Positions 17,017 through 25,953 of a DNA stretch of 64,000 nucleotides are shown here, piece by piece. Made by a program: the position numbers and the translations under genes. Source of the stretch: 54-19 sp038210655 (lineage in GTDB: Bacteria > Chloroflexota > Chloroflexia > Chloroheliales > Chloroheliaceae); assembly GCA_038210655.1 (NCBI GenBank), contig JBBQWM010000032.1:3981-67980 (forward strand), given 5' to 3'. Below the pieces are notes generated by a model. It was not told the origin of the DNA, did no database searches, and saw nothing but the letters and a program-made list of their open reading frames with translations. The stretch's first letter is position 1; every line of letters begins with the position of its first letter.

Positions 17017-17892
17017 ATGGCCTACCTGCAACTGGATCGGCTGCCACTTTATTATGAGTTGCGCGGCCCGGAGGACCCGATCCAACCTCTGATAATCTTT
17101 TTTAACGGCTGGTGTTTATCGGCGCGTTATTGGCAAGAGACCGCCACCCGGCTCGAAAAACAGCACTCGCTGTTGTTGTTCGATAGTCGTGGATTTGGGC
17201 GGAGCCGTCTGCCGGACTCAGCTTCGGCTAAGGCTTACCACGCTACTATAGACAGTGGAGCCGCCGAAGCCGAGCAGTTGTTGGAGCGGCTAGGTCTGGG
17301 CGAGCGCTCCTATCACGTGGTGGGTCATTCGTTGGGAGCCGTAACAGCGGCCCATTTCGCAGTCCAGGCTGAACAGCGTGGTCGATTAAGCAGCCTGACG
17401 ATTGTAAACAGTGGTAGCTTTGACGAATTTGAGCCGCAGGGTAGCCGTCTTAATACTTTTGTCAAAATCTTTGTAAAGATCAAACCGGCGTTTGATTTAC
17501 CATTGATACGCGGTGCGGTAGTGGCCCGCTCGATAGCACGGCCTATCCCAGCGCGTTATACCCGTACTATTACCGAGGATTTTGGATTAGCCAACGAACG
17601 ATTGGCGCTAGAATTATCGCTATCGTCGCTGGAGCGGGCGAACCTCGCTCGTTACCGGGCCGAGTTGTCGCGCCTCCAGGCTAACCTATTATTGGTAGTT
17701 GGCGACCGGGACGCGACGATTCCGCCCATCGGAATGTACAATATCAAAAAGTTCAAACCGGCCTCGAAGCTGGTAGCCTTTTCGGATTGTGGTCATCTGC
17801 CAATGTTGGAACGACCTACCGAATTTACCCAAACCCTAATTGAGCAGTTTGAGCAATTCCAGGTTGCTACCGATTTGAGTCTGAAAGGTTAA
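17017..17892 (+). CDS. Alpha/beta hydrolase in the chlorophyll synthase operon
   Basis: A 291-residue alpha/beta-hydrolase fold protein: oxyanion region FFNGWCLSARYW, nucleophile elbow VVGHSLGAVTA (S105), acid in VVGDRDATIPP, and His in CGHLPMLERP. It begins 4 bp after the chlorophyll synthase stop, so translation is probably coupled. Possible roles by context: a chlorophyllase-like or pheophytinase-like esterase, or a BchO-type accessory protein. The sequence alone does not choose among them. The ATG at 17017 is preferred to longer in-frame options that overlap the upstream gene. Confidence 0.8.
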   Translation: MAYLQLDRLPLYYELRGPEDPIQPLIIFFNGWCLSARYWQETATRLEKQHSLLLFDSRGFGRSRLPDSASAKAYHATIDSGAAEAEQLLERLGLGERSYHVVGHSLGAVTAAHFAVQAEQRGRLSSLTIVNSGSFDEFEPQGSRLNTFVKIFVKIKPAFDLPLIRGAVVARSIARPIPARYTRTITEDFGLANERLALELSLSSLERANLARYRAELSRLQANLLLVVGDRDATIPPIGMYNIKKFKPASKLVAFSDCGHLPMLERPTEFTQTLIEQFEQFQVATDLSLKG

Positions 17893-17946
17893 TACTGGGT
17901 AATTATCATATTTATTTCAACCGTTGCAGTAGTGAAGGAGTCTTTT

Positions 17947-18978
17947 ATGAGCCGGATTTCTCGCCAGGTAGGGAAGGGCGTTCGCTCCCGGCAACCCGAT
18001 AAAGTTAACGATCATTCGTTACAAGAAAAATTAATCGCCTTTTTGGAACGCGACGAACGGGTGGTAGTGCTGGCTTCTTCGCTGGCAACCCATTCGCTGC
18101 CCGCTCCTAATAATTTATTGGCTGAATTAGCCCGCGAAGTAGCTTTACGATTTCCAGCCCGGTTCTATGGGTTAGGTGAATTATTGGCCGATTTGGTGCC
18201 GACCGTTACGCGGTTGGCGCTGGAAGGCAAGCAACCGCTGGTGCTTTTGGGGTCGGCTGATCTGGCCCGTAGCTATGCTGGACTTTCGGCCTTGTGCGCC
18301 CAGCGTTTAGGGGTCGTCTTTTTGCTGGCGGCAGGCCCCGGCCCCGGCCAAACCTGGCGGGCTAGAACCGCCAATGATCTGGCGATTTTGCGAACTCTGC
18401 CCAAAATGTATATCGGGATGCCTTCCAGCCTGGATGATCTGATTTTTCAGTTGGATGAAGCCTGCCAGAACCAGGAGCAGCCCATCGCAATTTATTATCG
18501 TTCGTTGGAGCGGGTGGTGCGGCCTGCTTCTAACATCAAAATGATCCCGCGCTCGTTTGGTATTGGCAAGTCTACTATCCTCAAAGAGGGTAAAGACCTG
18601 GCTTTGTTGTCGAGCGGTCTGGCAACCGCTCATGCGTTGGCCGTGGCAAACCGACTGGATGAGGCCGGACATCAGACGGCGGTGATCGATGTGCGCTGGA
18701 TACGGCCTTTGGATGAGCCTTTGCTGGCCGCTGTCGCGCATCATTTCCCCCGGCTAATCACGCTGGAAGAAGGCGGCCTTGAGGGTGGTTTGGGGACGGC
18801 TGTATTGGAAATGCTAGAACAGCGGGGTATTTACGAGACGCGGTTAAAACGGCTCGAACTAAATACGCGGCCCAATTTGCCGCGCCTGGTTGCCAGTATT
18901 AGCTCGTTTTTGGATACCCTGGAACGTGATGAGGGGTTAATCTTGCCTTTGAGCAAGTTTTTGGGTCATTTGACCTAG
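17947..18978 (+). CDS. Half-length DXS/transketolase-like protein (Pyr and C-terminal domains only)
   Basis: The 343-residue product matches by eye the C-terminal half of 1-deoxy-D-xylulose-5-phosphate synthase and transketolases: a pyrimidine-type domain (FPARFYGLGELLADLVPT... LALEGKQPLVLL) and a transketolase C-domain (GKDLALLSSGLATAHALAVA, VIDVRWIRPLDE, ITLEEGGLEGGLG). The N-terminal diphosphate-binding domain is absent. The catalytic Glu appears kept (E78, GLGEL for GIAEQ), while the region matching the DXS DRAG-G-THQG stretch is changed (AAGPGPGQTWRAR). It may pair with a separate N-terminal subunit or be regulatory. ATG after AAGGAGTCTTTT; 54 bp behind the hydrolase, so likely the same operon as the chlorophyll synthase. 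Confidence 0.75.
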   Translation: MSRISRQVGKGVRSRQPDKVNDHSLQEKLIAFLERDERVVVLASSLATHSLPAPNNLLAELAREVALRFPARFYGLGELLADLVPTVTRLALEGKQPLVLLGSADLARSYAGLSALCAQRLGVVFLLAAGPGPGQTWRARTANDLAILRTLPKMYIGMPSSLDDLIFQLDEACQNQEQPIAIYYRSLERVVRPASNIKMIPRSFGIGKSTILKEGKDLALLSSGLATAHALAVANRLDEAGHQTAVIDVRWIRPLDEPLLAAVAHHFPRLITLEEGGLEGGLGTAVLEMLEQRGIYETRLKRLELNTRPNLPRLVASISSFLDTLERDEGLILPLSKFLGHLT

Positions 18979-19083
18979 AGCGAGTACCCAGCGAGTTTAA
19001 TGGTGATATAGCAAATCCAAAGTTACAAGTACCCGGTTGGGTAGCCCAGTAAATTGCATCCTGACTGACGGGCCGGGCTTTTG

Positions 19084-19092
19084 TGTTATAAT
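19084..19092 (+). promoter_or_regulatory. Extended -10 promoter for the ArsA-like gene
   Basis: TGTTATAAT (extended -10, TGnTATAAT) lies 48 bp upstream of the GTG start. No good -35 hexamer is seen. Confidence 0.5.
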
Positions 19093-19139
19093 AACCTTCT
19101 GTTAGGATTTGTAAAGCGTCAAACAGAGGAAATGTCCAA

Positions 19140-20363
19140 GTGAGAATAATTATATATACTGGTAAGGGGGGAGTAGGCAAAACTAGCGTGGCAGCGGCTA
19201 CGGCTTTGCGCTGTGCGGCCCTCGGTTATCGTACTATCATTTTGAGTACCGATGCGGCCCATAGTTTGGCCGACTCGCTGGACGTACCACTCGGCCCAGA
19301 GCCGATCAAAGTACGGGAGAATTTGTGGGCGCAGGAAGTAAACGCCTTGCACGAGATGGAACGCAACTGGGGAACGATCCGGGAGTTTTTGATCGAGATG
19401 TTGGCCTGGCAAGGTCACAACGATATAACGACCGAAGAAATGTCGGTTATCCCTGGAACCGAAGAACTCTTTAGCCTGATCCAGATCAAGCGACATCACG
19501 ATAGTGGTAGCTATGATGTAATCGTGGTGGATGCTGCCCCAACCGGTGAGACTTTGAGGTTATTGAGCCTGCCAGATGTGATCCGTTGGTGGGTGGAAAA
19601 GCTTTTCCCAACGCTTCGCAATGTGATGAAGTTGGCTCGCCCGGTTCTAAGCCGGGTGACTTCCATGCCACTTGCCAACGACAATGTTTTTGGTTCGCTC
19701 CAGGATATTATCGACCGGCTAAATATTGTACGCGAGATTATCACTAATCCCGAAGTTTCGTCGGCTCGGATCGTTTTGAATCTGGAAAAGATGGTTATCA
19801 AAGAAGCTCAACGTAGCCTGACCTATTTGAACCTGTTTGGCTATAATGTCGATGCGGTTATGATTAATCGGGTGTTGACCGAAGAGTCTCTCCAGCATTC
19901 GCCTGCCCGCGCCTATGTTAGCGGTATGCAAGATAAATATCGCCAGCAAGTTCACGACTCTTTCAGCCCTTTGCCGCTTTTCCCCGCTCCTCAGTTTGAA
20001 CAGGAAATTGTGGGTGAAGTAATGTTGTCCCGCCTGGCGACCCATCTTTTTGGAGAGGATGGCGATCCGACCAAATTCTTCCACAAAGGCCAGTCCCAGC
20101 AAATTTTCAAGCGGGGTGATAATTATATTCTGGCCCTCAAATTGCCCTTTACCAGCGAGGAACAGGTTAAGTTGATGCAGACGGGGGATGATTTGGTGCT
20201 GGAAGTTGGTTGGCATCGTCGCACGATTGTATTGCCGACTTCGTTAGCCCGCTATAGCGCCACCGACGCAGTTATGGTAGGGGATACGCTGGAAGTGACC
20301 TTTGAACCGCCCCTTAATAGAACGGCGGTCGCTGCTGGTGAGTCGGGTAAATCTAAAAAATAG
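19140..20363 (+). CDS. arsA: ArsA/Get3-type ATPase with HSP20-like C-terminal domain
   Basis: A single nucleotide-binding domain of the SIMIBI class: deviant Walker A GKGGVGKTS (residues 8-16), switch I STDAAHSLAD (D38), and switch II VVDAAPTGETLRLL. The C-terminal 85 residues (from about 320: GDNYILALKLPF...LVLEVGWHRRTIVLP) look like the alpha-crystallin-like domain often found on bacterial ArsA homologues. There is no second ATPase half, no metalloid-binding cysteine set and no arsB nearby, so arsenite export is unlikely; a Get3-like protein-targeting or chaperone role is more plausible. GTG start with AGAGGA 9 nt upstream. It lies 161 bp behind the DXS-like gene with its own promoter. Confidence 0.88.
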   Translation: MRIIIYTGKGGVGKTSVAAATALRCAALGYRTIILSTDAAHSLADSLDVPLGPEPIKVRENLWAQEVNALHEMERNWGTIREFLIEMLAWQGHNDITTEEMSVIPGTEELFSLIQIKRHHDSGSYDVIVVDAAPTGETLRLLSLPDVIRWWVEKLFPTLRNVMKLARPVLSRVTSMPLANDNVFGSLQDIIDRLNIVREIITNPEVSSARIVLNLEKMVIKEAQRSLTYLNLFGYNVDAVMINRVLTEESLQHSPARAYVSGMQDKYRQQVHDSFSPLPLFPAPQFEQEIVGEVMLSRLATHLFGEDGDPTKFFHKGQSQQIFKRGDNYILALKLPFTSEEQVKLMQTGDDLVLEVGWHRRTIVLPTSLARYSATDAVMVGDTLEVTFEPPLNRTAVAAGESGKSKK

Positions 20364-20412
20364 ACCTAAAGGCTGAGACCGCCTGTCACCCTCTCGCCTA
20401 AGCTTACAATTA

Positions 20413-20421
20413 TGCTATAAT
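20413..20421 (+). promoter_or_regulatory. Extended -10 promoter for the receiver gene
   Basis: TGCTATAAT lies 44 bp upstream of the start codon. The surrounding ATTATGCTATAATTA is repeated almost exactly before ybeY at about 62576. Confidence 0.5.
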
Positions 20422-20464
20422 TATAAAGATAAGAGAGACTAAAATCGAGGGTGGGAGTGAGATT

Positions 20465-20809
20465 ATGGCTAAAGTATTGGTAGTTGATGATGATGTAAGT
20501 ATAATAACGCTGCTTCAGCGGGTTATCACCAAAAAAGGCCATCAGATTATAATAGCGCGTAATGGTCGGGAAGGGCTGGCTCAAGCTCAGGCCGAAGTTC
20601 CCGATCTGATCCTAACCGATTTTCGGATGCCCGATATGGAAGGGGGCGAATTAGTTCTGTTACTCAGAGACGACCCCCGCCTAGCCCAGATTCCACTGGT
20701 AATAATGAGCGGAACCCATCACCCGGAGTTGAACGGCCTGGCTCAGGTTTTGTCCAAGCCTTTTGAACTCAAAGAAATTTACAGCCTGCTAGATCAGTTT
20801 TTCAAGTAA
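20465..20809 (+). CDS. Single-domain response regulator (CheY-like)
   Basis: The 114-residue protein is one receiver domain: VLVVDDD (residues 4-10), phospho-acceptor D52 in LILTDFRMPD, Ser in VIMSG and the lysine in LSKPFELKE. With no output domain it must act by protein contact, as CheY or Spo0F do. ATG start after GAGGGTGGGAGTGAGATT. No kinase is adjacent; it may be served by a kinase elsewhere. Confidence 0.9.
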   Translation: MAKVLVVDDDVSIITLLQRVITKKGHQIIIARNGREGLAQAQAEVPDLILTDFRMPDMEGGELVLLLRDDPRLAQIPLVIMSGTHHPELNGLAQVLSKPFELKEIYSLLDQFFK

Positions 20810-20998
20810 AACCCTCCCAACCAAAATAATCGGAATGGGTGCAGTTCACCGCTCCGTACCTTCTATTATGATCTGATCTGTCCAAAGATTTCTAACCGAT
20901 CTTGACCCAAAAGTAGATAAAACCAAGCTCAACCCAAAAAGCGCTACGGCCCGGTCTAGCTTCTATAACCGTTTTACTTTTTTGAAGATCGGTTGTCG

Positions 20999-21340
20999 TT
21001 AGTTGTCGTAGTTACCGCCACCACCGTAGCCGCTACCTCGGTTGCCGCCACCACCGTAGCCGCCGCCTCGGTTGCCACCGCCGGTGCCGACTTCACGGGG
21101 TCGCGCTTCGTTCACGGCGATGTTACGCCCGCTAAGGCTGTAATCGTTGAACATCTCGATAGCCCGGTCGGCTTCTTCTTTGCTCGACATCTCAACGAAA
21201 CCAAAACCGCGCGAGCGCCCGGTCTCTCGGTCGGTAATTATACGAGCTGAAACAACTTCTCCCGCCTGGCTGAACAACGCGTTCAACGAGTCCTCGGTAG
21301 CCTTAAACGACAAGTTCCCAATAAAAAGTTTTACGGTCAT
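20999..21340 (-). CDS. Glycine-rich RRM RNA-binding protein
   Basis: The 113-residue protein has one RNA-recognition motif with RNP2 LFIGNL (residues 5-10) and RNP1 RGFGFVEM (44-51), then a Gly/Arg/Asn/Tyr-rich tail (repeats of GGGYGGGGNRG). This is the layout of cyanobacterial Rbp proteins, which are cold-inducible RNA chaperones. ATG at 21340 chosen because RNP2 then starts at residue 5; AGAAGAAAAA lies upstream. A 5' untranslated region of unknown length may exist in the spacer to the right. Confidence 0.92.
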   Translation of the reverse strand: MTVKLFIGNLSFKATEDSLNALFSQAGEVVSARIITDRETGRSRGFGFVEMSSKEEADRAIEMFNDYSLSGRNIAVNEARPREVGTGGGNRGGGYGGGGNRGSGYGGGGNYDN

Positions 21341-22235
21341 AGCAACTTTTTCTTCTTTCTCTCCGCCGCACACGGAGGAGTGAACCAACACTATCAAATG
21401 AAATCATGACTTTCGCTTTGAGCCTATAACGTTAGCCTTAAAAGCACAAAATGAATTCAAGGCGATTGTGCCAGGCGAAAATCCTAGAAATAAGAAAATT
21501 GCGGTTGAGTTTTGCTACACTGAGAAAGAAGGTAGGCTTGGTTGGAAGGTAAGAATGACCACCGACTGGAAAAACTTACAGGCGGTTTGACCTGTAATAG
21601 TGGCAAGTAAACAGTAGGCGGGCAGATTGGAGAAAACGGAGGAGTAGGGCCAATCTCAATGTCAGCAACTAATAAAAAAGCTGATTGAGCGAAAGTACCT
21701 GTGTTATTCAATTATAGTGAAAATTAGTTGTGGCTAATTCCTACACTGCGAAAAGGACTCTAAAAGCCTTTGCAATAAATTTAAAACTCAAGGTCGCTGG
21801 GAAGTTCTCCCAAAGCTAATTATAGCAAGTCTCGCGGCTATGTCAATAGTCGAATTCTAGTTTTTAGATTCTACTGGTGATTACACCCATCTTTAAGAAG
21901 GTAAAAAAGGGTCGCCAAAATCATCATTAGTACTACTTTTACATATAGGAACAAATTTGTATTGAATATAGTACTTTGAGACCAGTAATGAGCCATAACA
22001 AATTTGGACAGGCGGGGTTTTAACATACGTAACACATCAACGAGAGTTACAAAGAGTTTCGTTAGAGCATCCACTAAAATTTCAGGCCGCTAATAGTTTG
22101 GGTAAATCGTCCGACTGACCTCTGGTGCAGTTCGGCTCCCCTTAAGATACCCTTCAACCAATTGGCCCGCCTGATCGTCGTCTTTACAACATCTTATCTA
22201 GCTTTCAAGTCTAGCTATCAAGGAGATTATCAACC
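21341..22235. other. 895-bp spacer, no supported gene
   Basis: It holds the upstream regions of the divergent RRM and secreted-protein genes. Two short minus-strand frames (21484-21711; 21871-22074, the latter with one hydrophobic helix) have no ribosome-binding site or family resemblance. GTCTAGCTATCAAGGAG near 22210 carries the ribosome-binding site of the next gene. Nothing else is recognised. Confidence 0.4.
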
Positions 22236-22823
22236 ATGAAACAACTTCACCTCACTCGCCGTTTCGTTTTATCCGCCGCCCTCATGTTTGGCCTGATGTT
22301 ATCTTTTGCCATTTCGATGCTAGGAACCGAGACCGCTTCCGCTGCCAGTCCGACCTCTTACCAGACTACCTCCGGGCAGGTGTCCGCCAAAGGTAGTAAT
22401 ACTTTTGCGGTGAAGGCTGGAACCAAAACCCTGACCTTCAAGGTTACGCCTGCCACCCAGTTTATCCAGAATGGTAAGCCGGTTACTTTTGCCAACCTCA
22501 AGGTAGGGATGCTGATTGGGCTGCTGTATAATAAGGGCAACGAAGGCAAGTACGAGGCTTTGCGGGTTTATCTGCCGACAGTACAACGCCCCGAATACAA
22601 CGTTACCGGCGTAGTCACGGCTAAGGGCGAGCATGATTTTACCCTCAAGATGGGCGACCGCTTGGCTACCTTCAAAGTTACGCCTGCTACCCAGTTCAAA
22701 CGTGGCGATCAGGCGGCCAGCTTTGCCGATTTGAAGGTCGGGATGTCGGTAGCAGTGGTCGTGACGTTGTCGGCGGAAGGCAATGCGTATGAGGCAGTCA
22801 GAGTGCTAATTCCGGCGGTTTAG
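22236..22823 (+). CDS. Secreted protein with two DUF5666-like repeats
   Basis: The 195-residue product has a Sec signal peptide (RRFVLSAALMFGLMLSF... ending near TASAAS, residue 38) and two tandem beta-rich repeats of about 70 residues. Shared elements: SGQVSAKGSNTFAVKAG / TGVVTAKGEHDFTLKMG, FKVTPATQF in both, FANLKVGM / FADLKVGM, and YEALRVYLP / YEAVRVLIP. This matches the DUF5666 pattern. Function unknown. ATG after AAGGAGATTATCAACC. A clear terminator follows. Confidence 0.8.
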   Translation: MKQLHLTRRFVLSAALMFGLMLSFAISMLGTETASAASPTSYQTTSGQVSAKGSNTFAVKAGTKTLTFKVTPATQFIQNGKPVTFANLKVGMLIGLLYNKGNEGKYEALRVYLPTVQRPEYNVTGVVTAKGEHDFTLKMGDRLATFKVTPATQFKRGDQAASFADLKVGMSVAVVVTLSAEGNAYEAVRVLIPAV

Positions 22824-22856
22824 AACTCCTTTAGTTTGACCTAATAGTCCGTTATC

Positions 22857-22892
22857 AGATGTCAGTCCCGGTTGGGTCTGGCATCTTTTTTT
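22857..22892 (+). terminator. Rho-independent terminator
   Basis: AGATGTCAGTCCC pairs with GGGTCTGGCATCT around a GGTT loop (two mismatches) and is followed by seven T. Confidence 0.85.
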
Positions 22893-22935
22893 GCTTTCAA
22901 ATCGAGCTTGCGGGCCGATTTTAGAGCGGAGGTTG

Positions 22936-22944
22936 TGTTATACT
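22936..22944 (+). promoter_or_regulatory. Extended -10 promoter for the GH31 gene
   Basis: TGTTATACT lies 83 bp upstream of the TTG start; no good -35 element is visible. Confidence 0.35.
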
Positions 22945-23026
22945 TTGCCGTATAGTACGACAAGAACTGCTTGGTAATCCTATTCTGCTTATAGAAAGCT
23001 ATAATCCTAAAATCGGAGGACATGCT

Positions 23027-25390
23027 TTGACAAATTTAGAAAAACACGGTCTCGAAGAGTTGGCCCGGTTTAACCAGGAAGGCAACCGGGTTAGGTTTGA
23101 ATTTGGGTCGGCCCGGTTGGTCGTAACGGTCCTGGCGGACAATTTGCTGCGGGTGCATTACGCTCCGACCGGGCAGTTTGCAGCGCGGCGTTCTTGGGCA
23201 GTCGCCAAAGCCGATAGTGAATATGCTGGGGTGGCTTTGAGTATCAGCGAAGAGTTAGAAACCATCGAACTGGCAACTGCCCAACTACGCTTACGGGTGC
23301 GGCGGGCCGATGGCGGGGTGGAACTAACGACGGCGGATGGTCAGCTTTTGTTGCAGGACGTACCGCAGCAAGGGCCGCGCTTTGGGTCGGATGGCAATCT
23401 GGTCAGTTTGAAAGTCTTGCCGACAAACGAATATTACTACGGTTTTGGCGAACGTACCAGCCTGCTTGATAAACGCGGCAAACGCTATACTTGCTGGAAT
23501 ACCGACCCTTTTGAGCGCAATGGCGATCACGGGCCGGGTACCGACCGAATGTACCAATCGATCCCGTTTTTTATGGCTTTGCGTCCGCAGGTGGGCGGCT
23601 ATGGTTTGTTCTTCAACAATACTTTTAAGACCGTTTTTGATGTCGGACACACCCAGCCCGAACAGCTAAGTATGGAAGCTGAGGGCGGCGAACTGGATTA
23701 CTATCTGATTTATGGCCCAGACCCGGCCCGGATTGTGGAAACTTATACCGACCTGACCGGGCGGATGCCTTTACCGCCTCGCTGGGCGCTGGGCTATCAC
23801 CAGTGCCGCTGGAGCTATTATCCCGAAGCACAGGTGCGCGAGATTGCTGCCGGGTTTCGGTCTCGCCAGATACCGGCGGATGTGATCCACCTCGATATTG
23901 ATTATATGGATGGCTTTCGGGTTTTTACCTGGGATAAAAACCATTTTCCCGACCCGGCCAAGTTGTTGCGCGATTTAAGAAAAGACGGTTTTAAGGTCGT
24001 TACGATCATCGATCCGGGAGTAAAATACGACCCCGATAATGGCTATCAGGTTTACGATCAGGGGGCCGAACACGATTATTTTATCCGCAAGGCCGACGGC
24101 GAGGTCTTTCATGGTTATGTCTGGCCCGACGATAGTGTCTTCCCCGATTTTGCCAACGCCGAGGTGGGCCGTTGGTGGGGCGACTTGCATAAAGGTTTGT
24201 TGGAAACGGGTGTGCAGGGGATTTGGAACGATATGAACGAACCGGCAATGTCGTCCAAACCTTTTGGCGAGGATGGCATGCTGATGGAAATGCCCACTGA
24301 TACTCCGCAGGGTGTAATTGGCGGTAAAACTTCCAAAGGCGAACCGACCACCCACGCCGAGGTACATAATATGTATGCCTGGCTGGAAGATAAGGCGACC
24401 TATGAAGGGTTGCGCCGGTTGCAGCCCGATGTTCGGCCTTTTTTGCTGACGCGGGCCGGGTTTGCCGGGATACAACGCTGGTCGGCGGTCTGGACCGGCG
24501 ATAACACGGCGTTGTGGGAGCATCTGGAAATGTCGATACCCCAGTTGAGCAACCTGGGCCTATCGGGGGTAAGTTTTGCGGGGGCCGATATTGGTGGTTT
24601 TGGGGGGCCGAGCAGTGGCGAATTGTGGGCGCGGTGGATCGAACTTGGAGCCTTCTATCCGTTCTCGCGGGGTCACTCGATCACCGGTGCGCCTCAAAAG
24701 GAACCCTGGATGTGGGGCGACCCGACCGAGGGGATCGTCCGCAAGTATCTCGAACTACGCTATCGGATGCTGCCTTATCTGTACACTCTGTTCGAGGAAA
24801 GTTCGCGGAGTGGAGCGCCGATCTTGCGCCCACTGATCTACCAGTTCTATGACGACCCGGCAGTGCTTGAGCTTCACGATCAGGTAATGGTGGGGGACGG
24901 ATTGTTGTTGGCCCCGGTCTACCGGCCTGGGGTCGAATACCGCCATGTCTACTTGCCACAGGGTTTGTGGTACGATTTTTGGAGCGGTGCGCCGATGCAA
25001 GATTCGCATTTGCTGGCCCACGCGCCGCTGGAAACCATGCCGATGTATGTCAGAGGTGGGACAGTTTTGCCGCTTGGCCCAGCCATGCAATACAGTGATG
25101 AACATCCTATCGACCGTCTGACGCTCGAAGTTTATCTTGATCGGAAAGGAACAGCCCAGGGACGGCTCTACGAAGACGATGGAGTAAGTTTTGCTTACGA
25201 GCGCGGCGAAAGCTGCACAACTACCTACAGCCTGACGACCGACGAAGCAGGGCTGGTACATCTGGCGGCCCGGCGGCAGGGTCAGTATCAACCGGCCCCG
25301 CGCTCGGTCGAGATCAACTTGCATAGTCGGGCCGGGCTAAAATCGCTTGTTTTGAGCCACGACAACGGCGATTGGGAGACTACTTTATAG
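23027..25390 (+). CDS. Glycoside hydrolase family 31 (alpha-glucosidase type)
   Basis: A 787-residue retaining alpha-glycosidase. An N-terminal beta-sandwich (to about 230) precedes the TIM barrel, with nucleophile D402 in GIWNDMNEPA, the conserved VIHLDIDYMDG strand, and general acid/base D492 in WTGDN. C-terminal beta domains carry LPQGLWYDFWSG and the RGGTVLPLG turn. There is no signal peptide, so it is cytoplasmic, probably acting on glycogen- or maltooligosaccharide-derived sugars. TTG start 6 nt after CGGAGGA. Single gene; no sugar transporter nearby. Confidence 0.95.
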   Translation: MTNLEKHGLEELARFNQEGNRVRFEFGSARLVVTVLADNLLRVHYAPTGQFAARRSWAVAKADSEYAGVALSISEELETIELATAQLRLRVRRADGGVELTTADGQLLLQDVPQQGPRFGSDGNLVSLKVLPTNEYYYGFGERTSLLDKRGKRYTCWNTDPFERNGDHGPGTDRMYQSIPFFMALRPQVGGYGLFFNNTFKTVFDVGHTQPEQLSMEAEGGELDYYLIYGPDPARIVETYTDLTGRMPLPPRWALGYHQCRWSYYPEAQVREIAAGFRSRQIPADVIHLDIDYMDGFRVFTWDKNHFPDPAKLLRDLRKDGFKVVTIIDPGVKYDPDNGYQVYDQGAEHDYFIRKADGEVFHGYVWPDDSVFPDFANAEVGRWWGDLHKGLLETGVQGIWNDMNEPAMSSKPFGEDGMLMEMPTDTPQGVIGGKTSKGEPTTHAEVHNMYAWLEDKATYEGLRRLQPDVRPFLLTRAGFAGIQRWSAVWTGDNTALWEHLEMSIPQLSNLGLSGVSFAGADIGGFGGPSSGELWARWIELGAFYPFSRGHSITGAPQKEPWMWGDPTEGIVRKYLELRYRMLPYLYTLFEESSRSGAPILRPLIYQFYDDPAVLELHDQVMVGDGLLLAPVYRPGVEYRHVYLPQGLWYDFWSGAPMQDSHLLAHAPLETMPMYVRGGTVLPLGPAMQYSDEHPIDRLTLEVYLDRKGTAQGRLYEDDGVSFAYERGESCTTTYSLTTDEAGLVHLAARRQGQYQPAPRSVEINLHSRAGLKSLVLSHDNGDWETTL

Positions 25391-25410
25391 TAATTCCGAT
25401 AATATTTTTG

Positions 25411-25482
25411 TAGGGGCGACCCTTGTGGTCGCCCGTGAACACCCGGCACGGTTTTTGAGGGCGAACACCAGGGTCGCCCCTA
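25411..25482. repeat. Inverted repeat of the TAGGGGCGACCC family (family E)
   Basis: 24-nt arms (25411-25434 and 25459-25482) pair with two mismatches and sit between the GH31 stop and the AT-rich gene pair. A degenerate relative occurs at 483-511. It may act as a terminator for GH31 or be a mobile palindrome. Confidence 0.65.
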
Positions 25483-25533
25483 CCAGTCCAATAGCTTTGT
25501 TACTTGTGTAATACTTGAAGAAAGAGTGCAAAG

Positions 25534-25953
25534 ATGAAAACTATCGTCTTAATTTCCTGCGTGAGTAAAAAATTAGCGCACAAATCGCCAGCTAAAGACC
25601 TCTACGATAGCCCTCTCTTCAAGGGTAATTTGTACTATGCTAGTTCATTTAAGCCAGATAATATTTTTGTGCTTTCAGCCAAATATGGTCTGGTTCCGCT
25701 TGACCGGGAAATAGAACCCTATAATCTTACTTTGAACAATATGGCGGTTTCAGACATAAAGAAATGGGCTGTCGGTGTCCTTAGCCAATTACATGAGGTG
25801 GTAGATCTCGATAATGATCGTATAATCTTTTTGGCGGGGGAAAAGTACAGAAGGTTTCTGATTACTTCAGTAAAGCACTATGAAGTACCAATGCAAGGTA
25901 AAACCATTGGTAAGCAATTGCGTTTTTTGAAGGAGCAAAGAAGCCATGATTGA
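25534..25953 (+). CDS. DUF6884-type protein
   Basis: The 139-residue product starts with VLISCVSKKLAHKSPAKDLY, then SPLFKGNLYYA and VLSAKYGLVPLDREIEPYNLTL; this Cys-Lys-Lys / LY-SPLF / SAKYGL / PY-TL pattern is the DUF6884 signature. The fold seems related to the C-S-K domains next to archaeosine and 7-deazaguanine enzymes, which is inference. Function unknown. Codon use is clearly more AT-rich than in neighbours. The stop overlaps the next start by 8 bp, so the pair is one transcription and translation unit. Weak ribosome-binding site (AAAGAGTGCAAAG). Confidence 0.75.
   Translation: MKTIVLISCVSKKLAHKSPAKDLYDSPLFKGNLYYASSFKPDNIFVLSAKYGLVPLDREIEPYNLTLNNMAVSDIKKWAVGVLSQLHEVVDLDNDRIIFLAGEKYRRFLITSVKHYEVPMQGKTIGKQLRFLKEQRSHD

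Noticed and set aside
19140..20363. Arsenic resistance locus
   Set aside because: No arsB, arsR or arsC nearby and no metalloid cysteines in the ATPase.
21871..22074. 67-residue minus-strand frame with one hydrophobic helix
   Set aside because: No ribosome-binding site, no family resemblance, AT-rich spacer; a small membrane protein cannot be excluded but is not supported.
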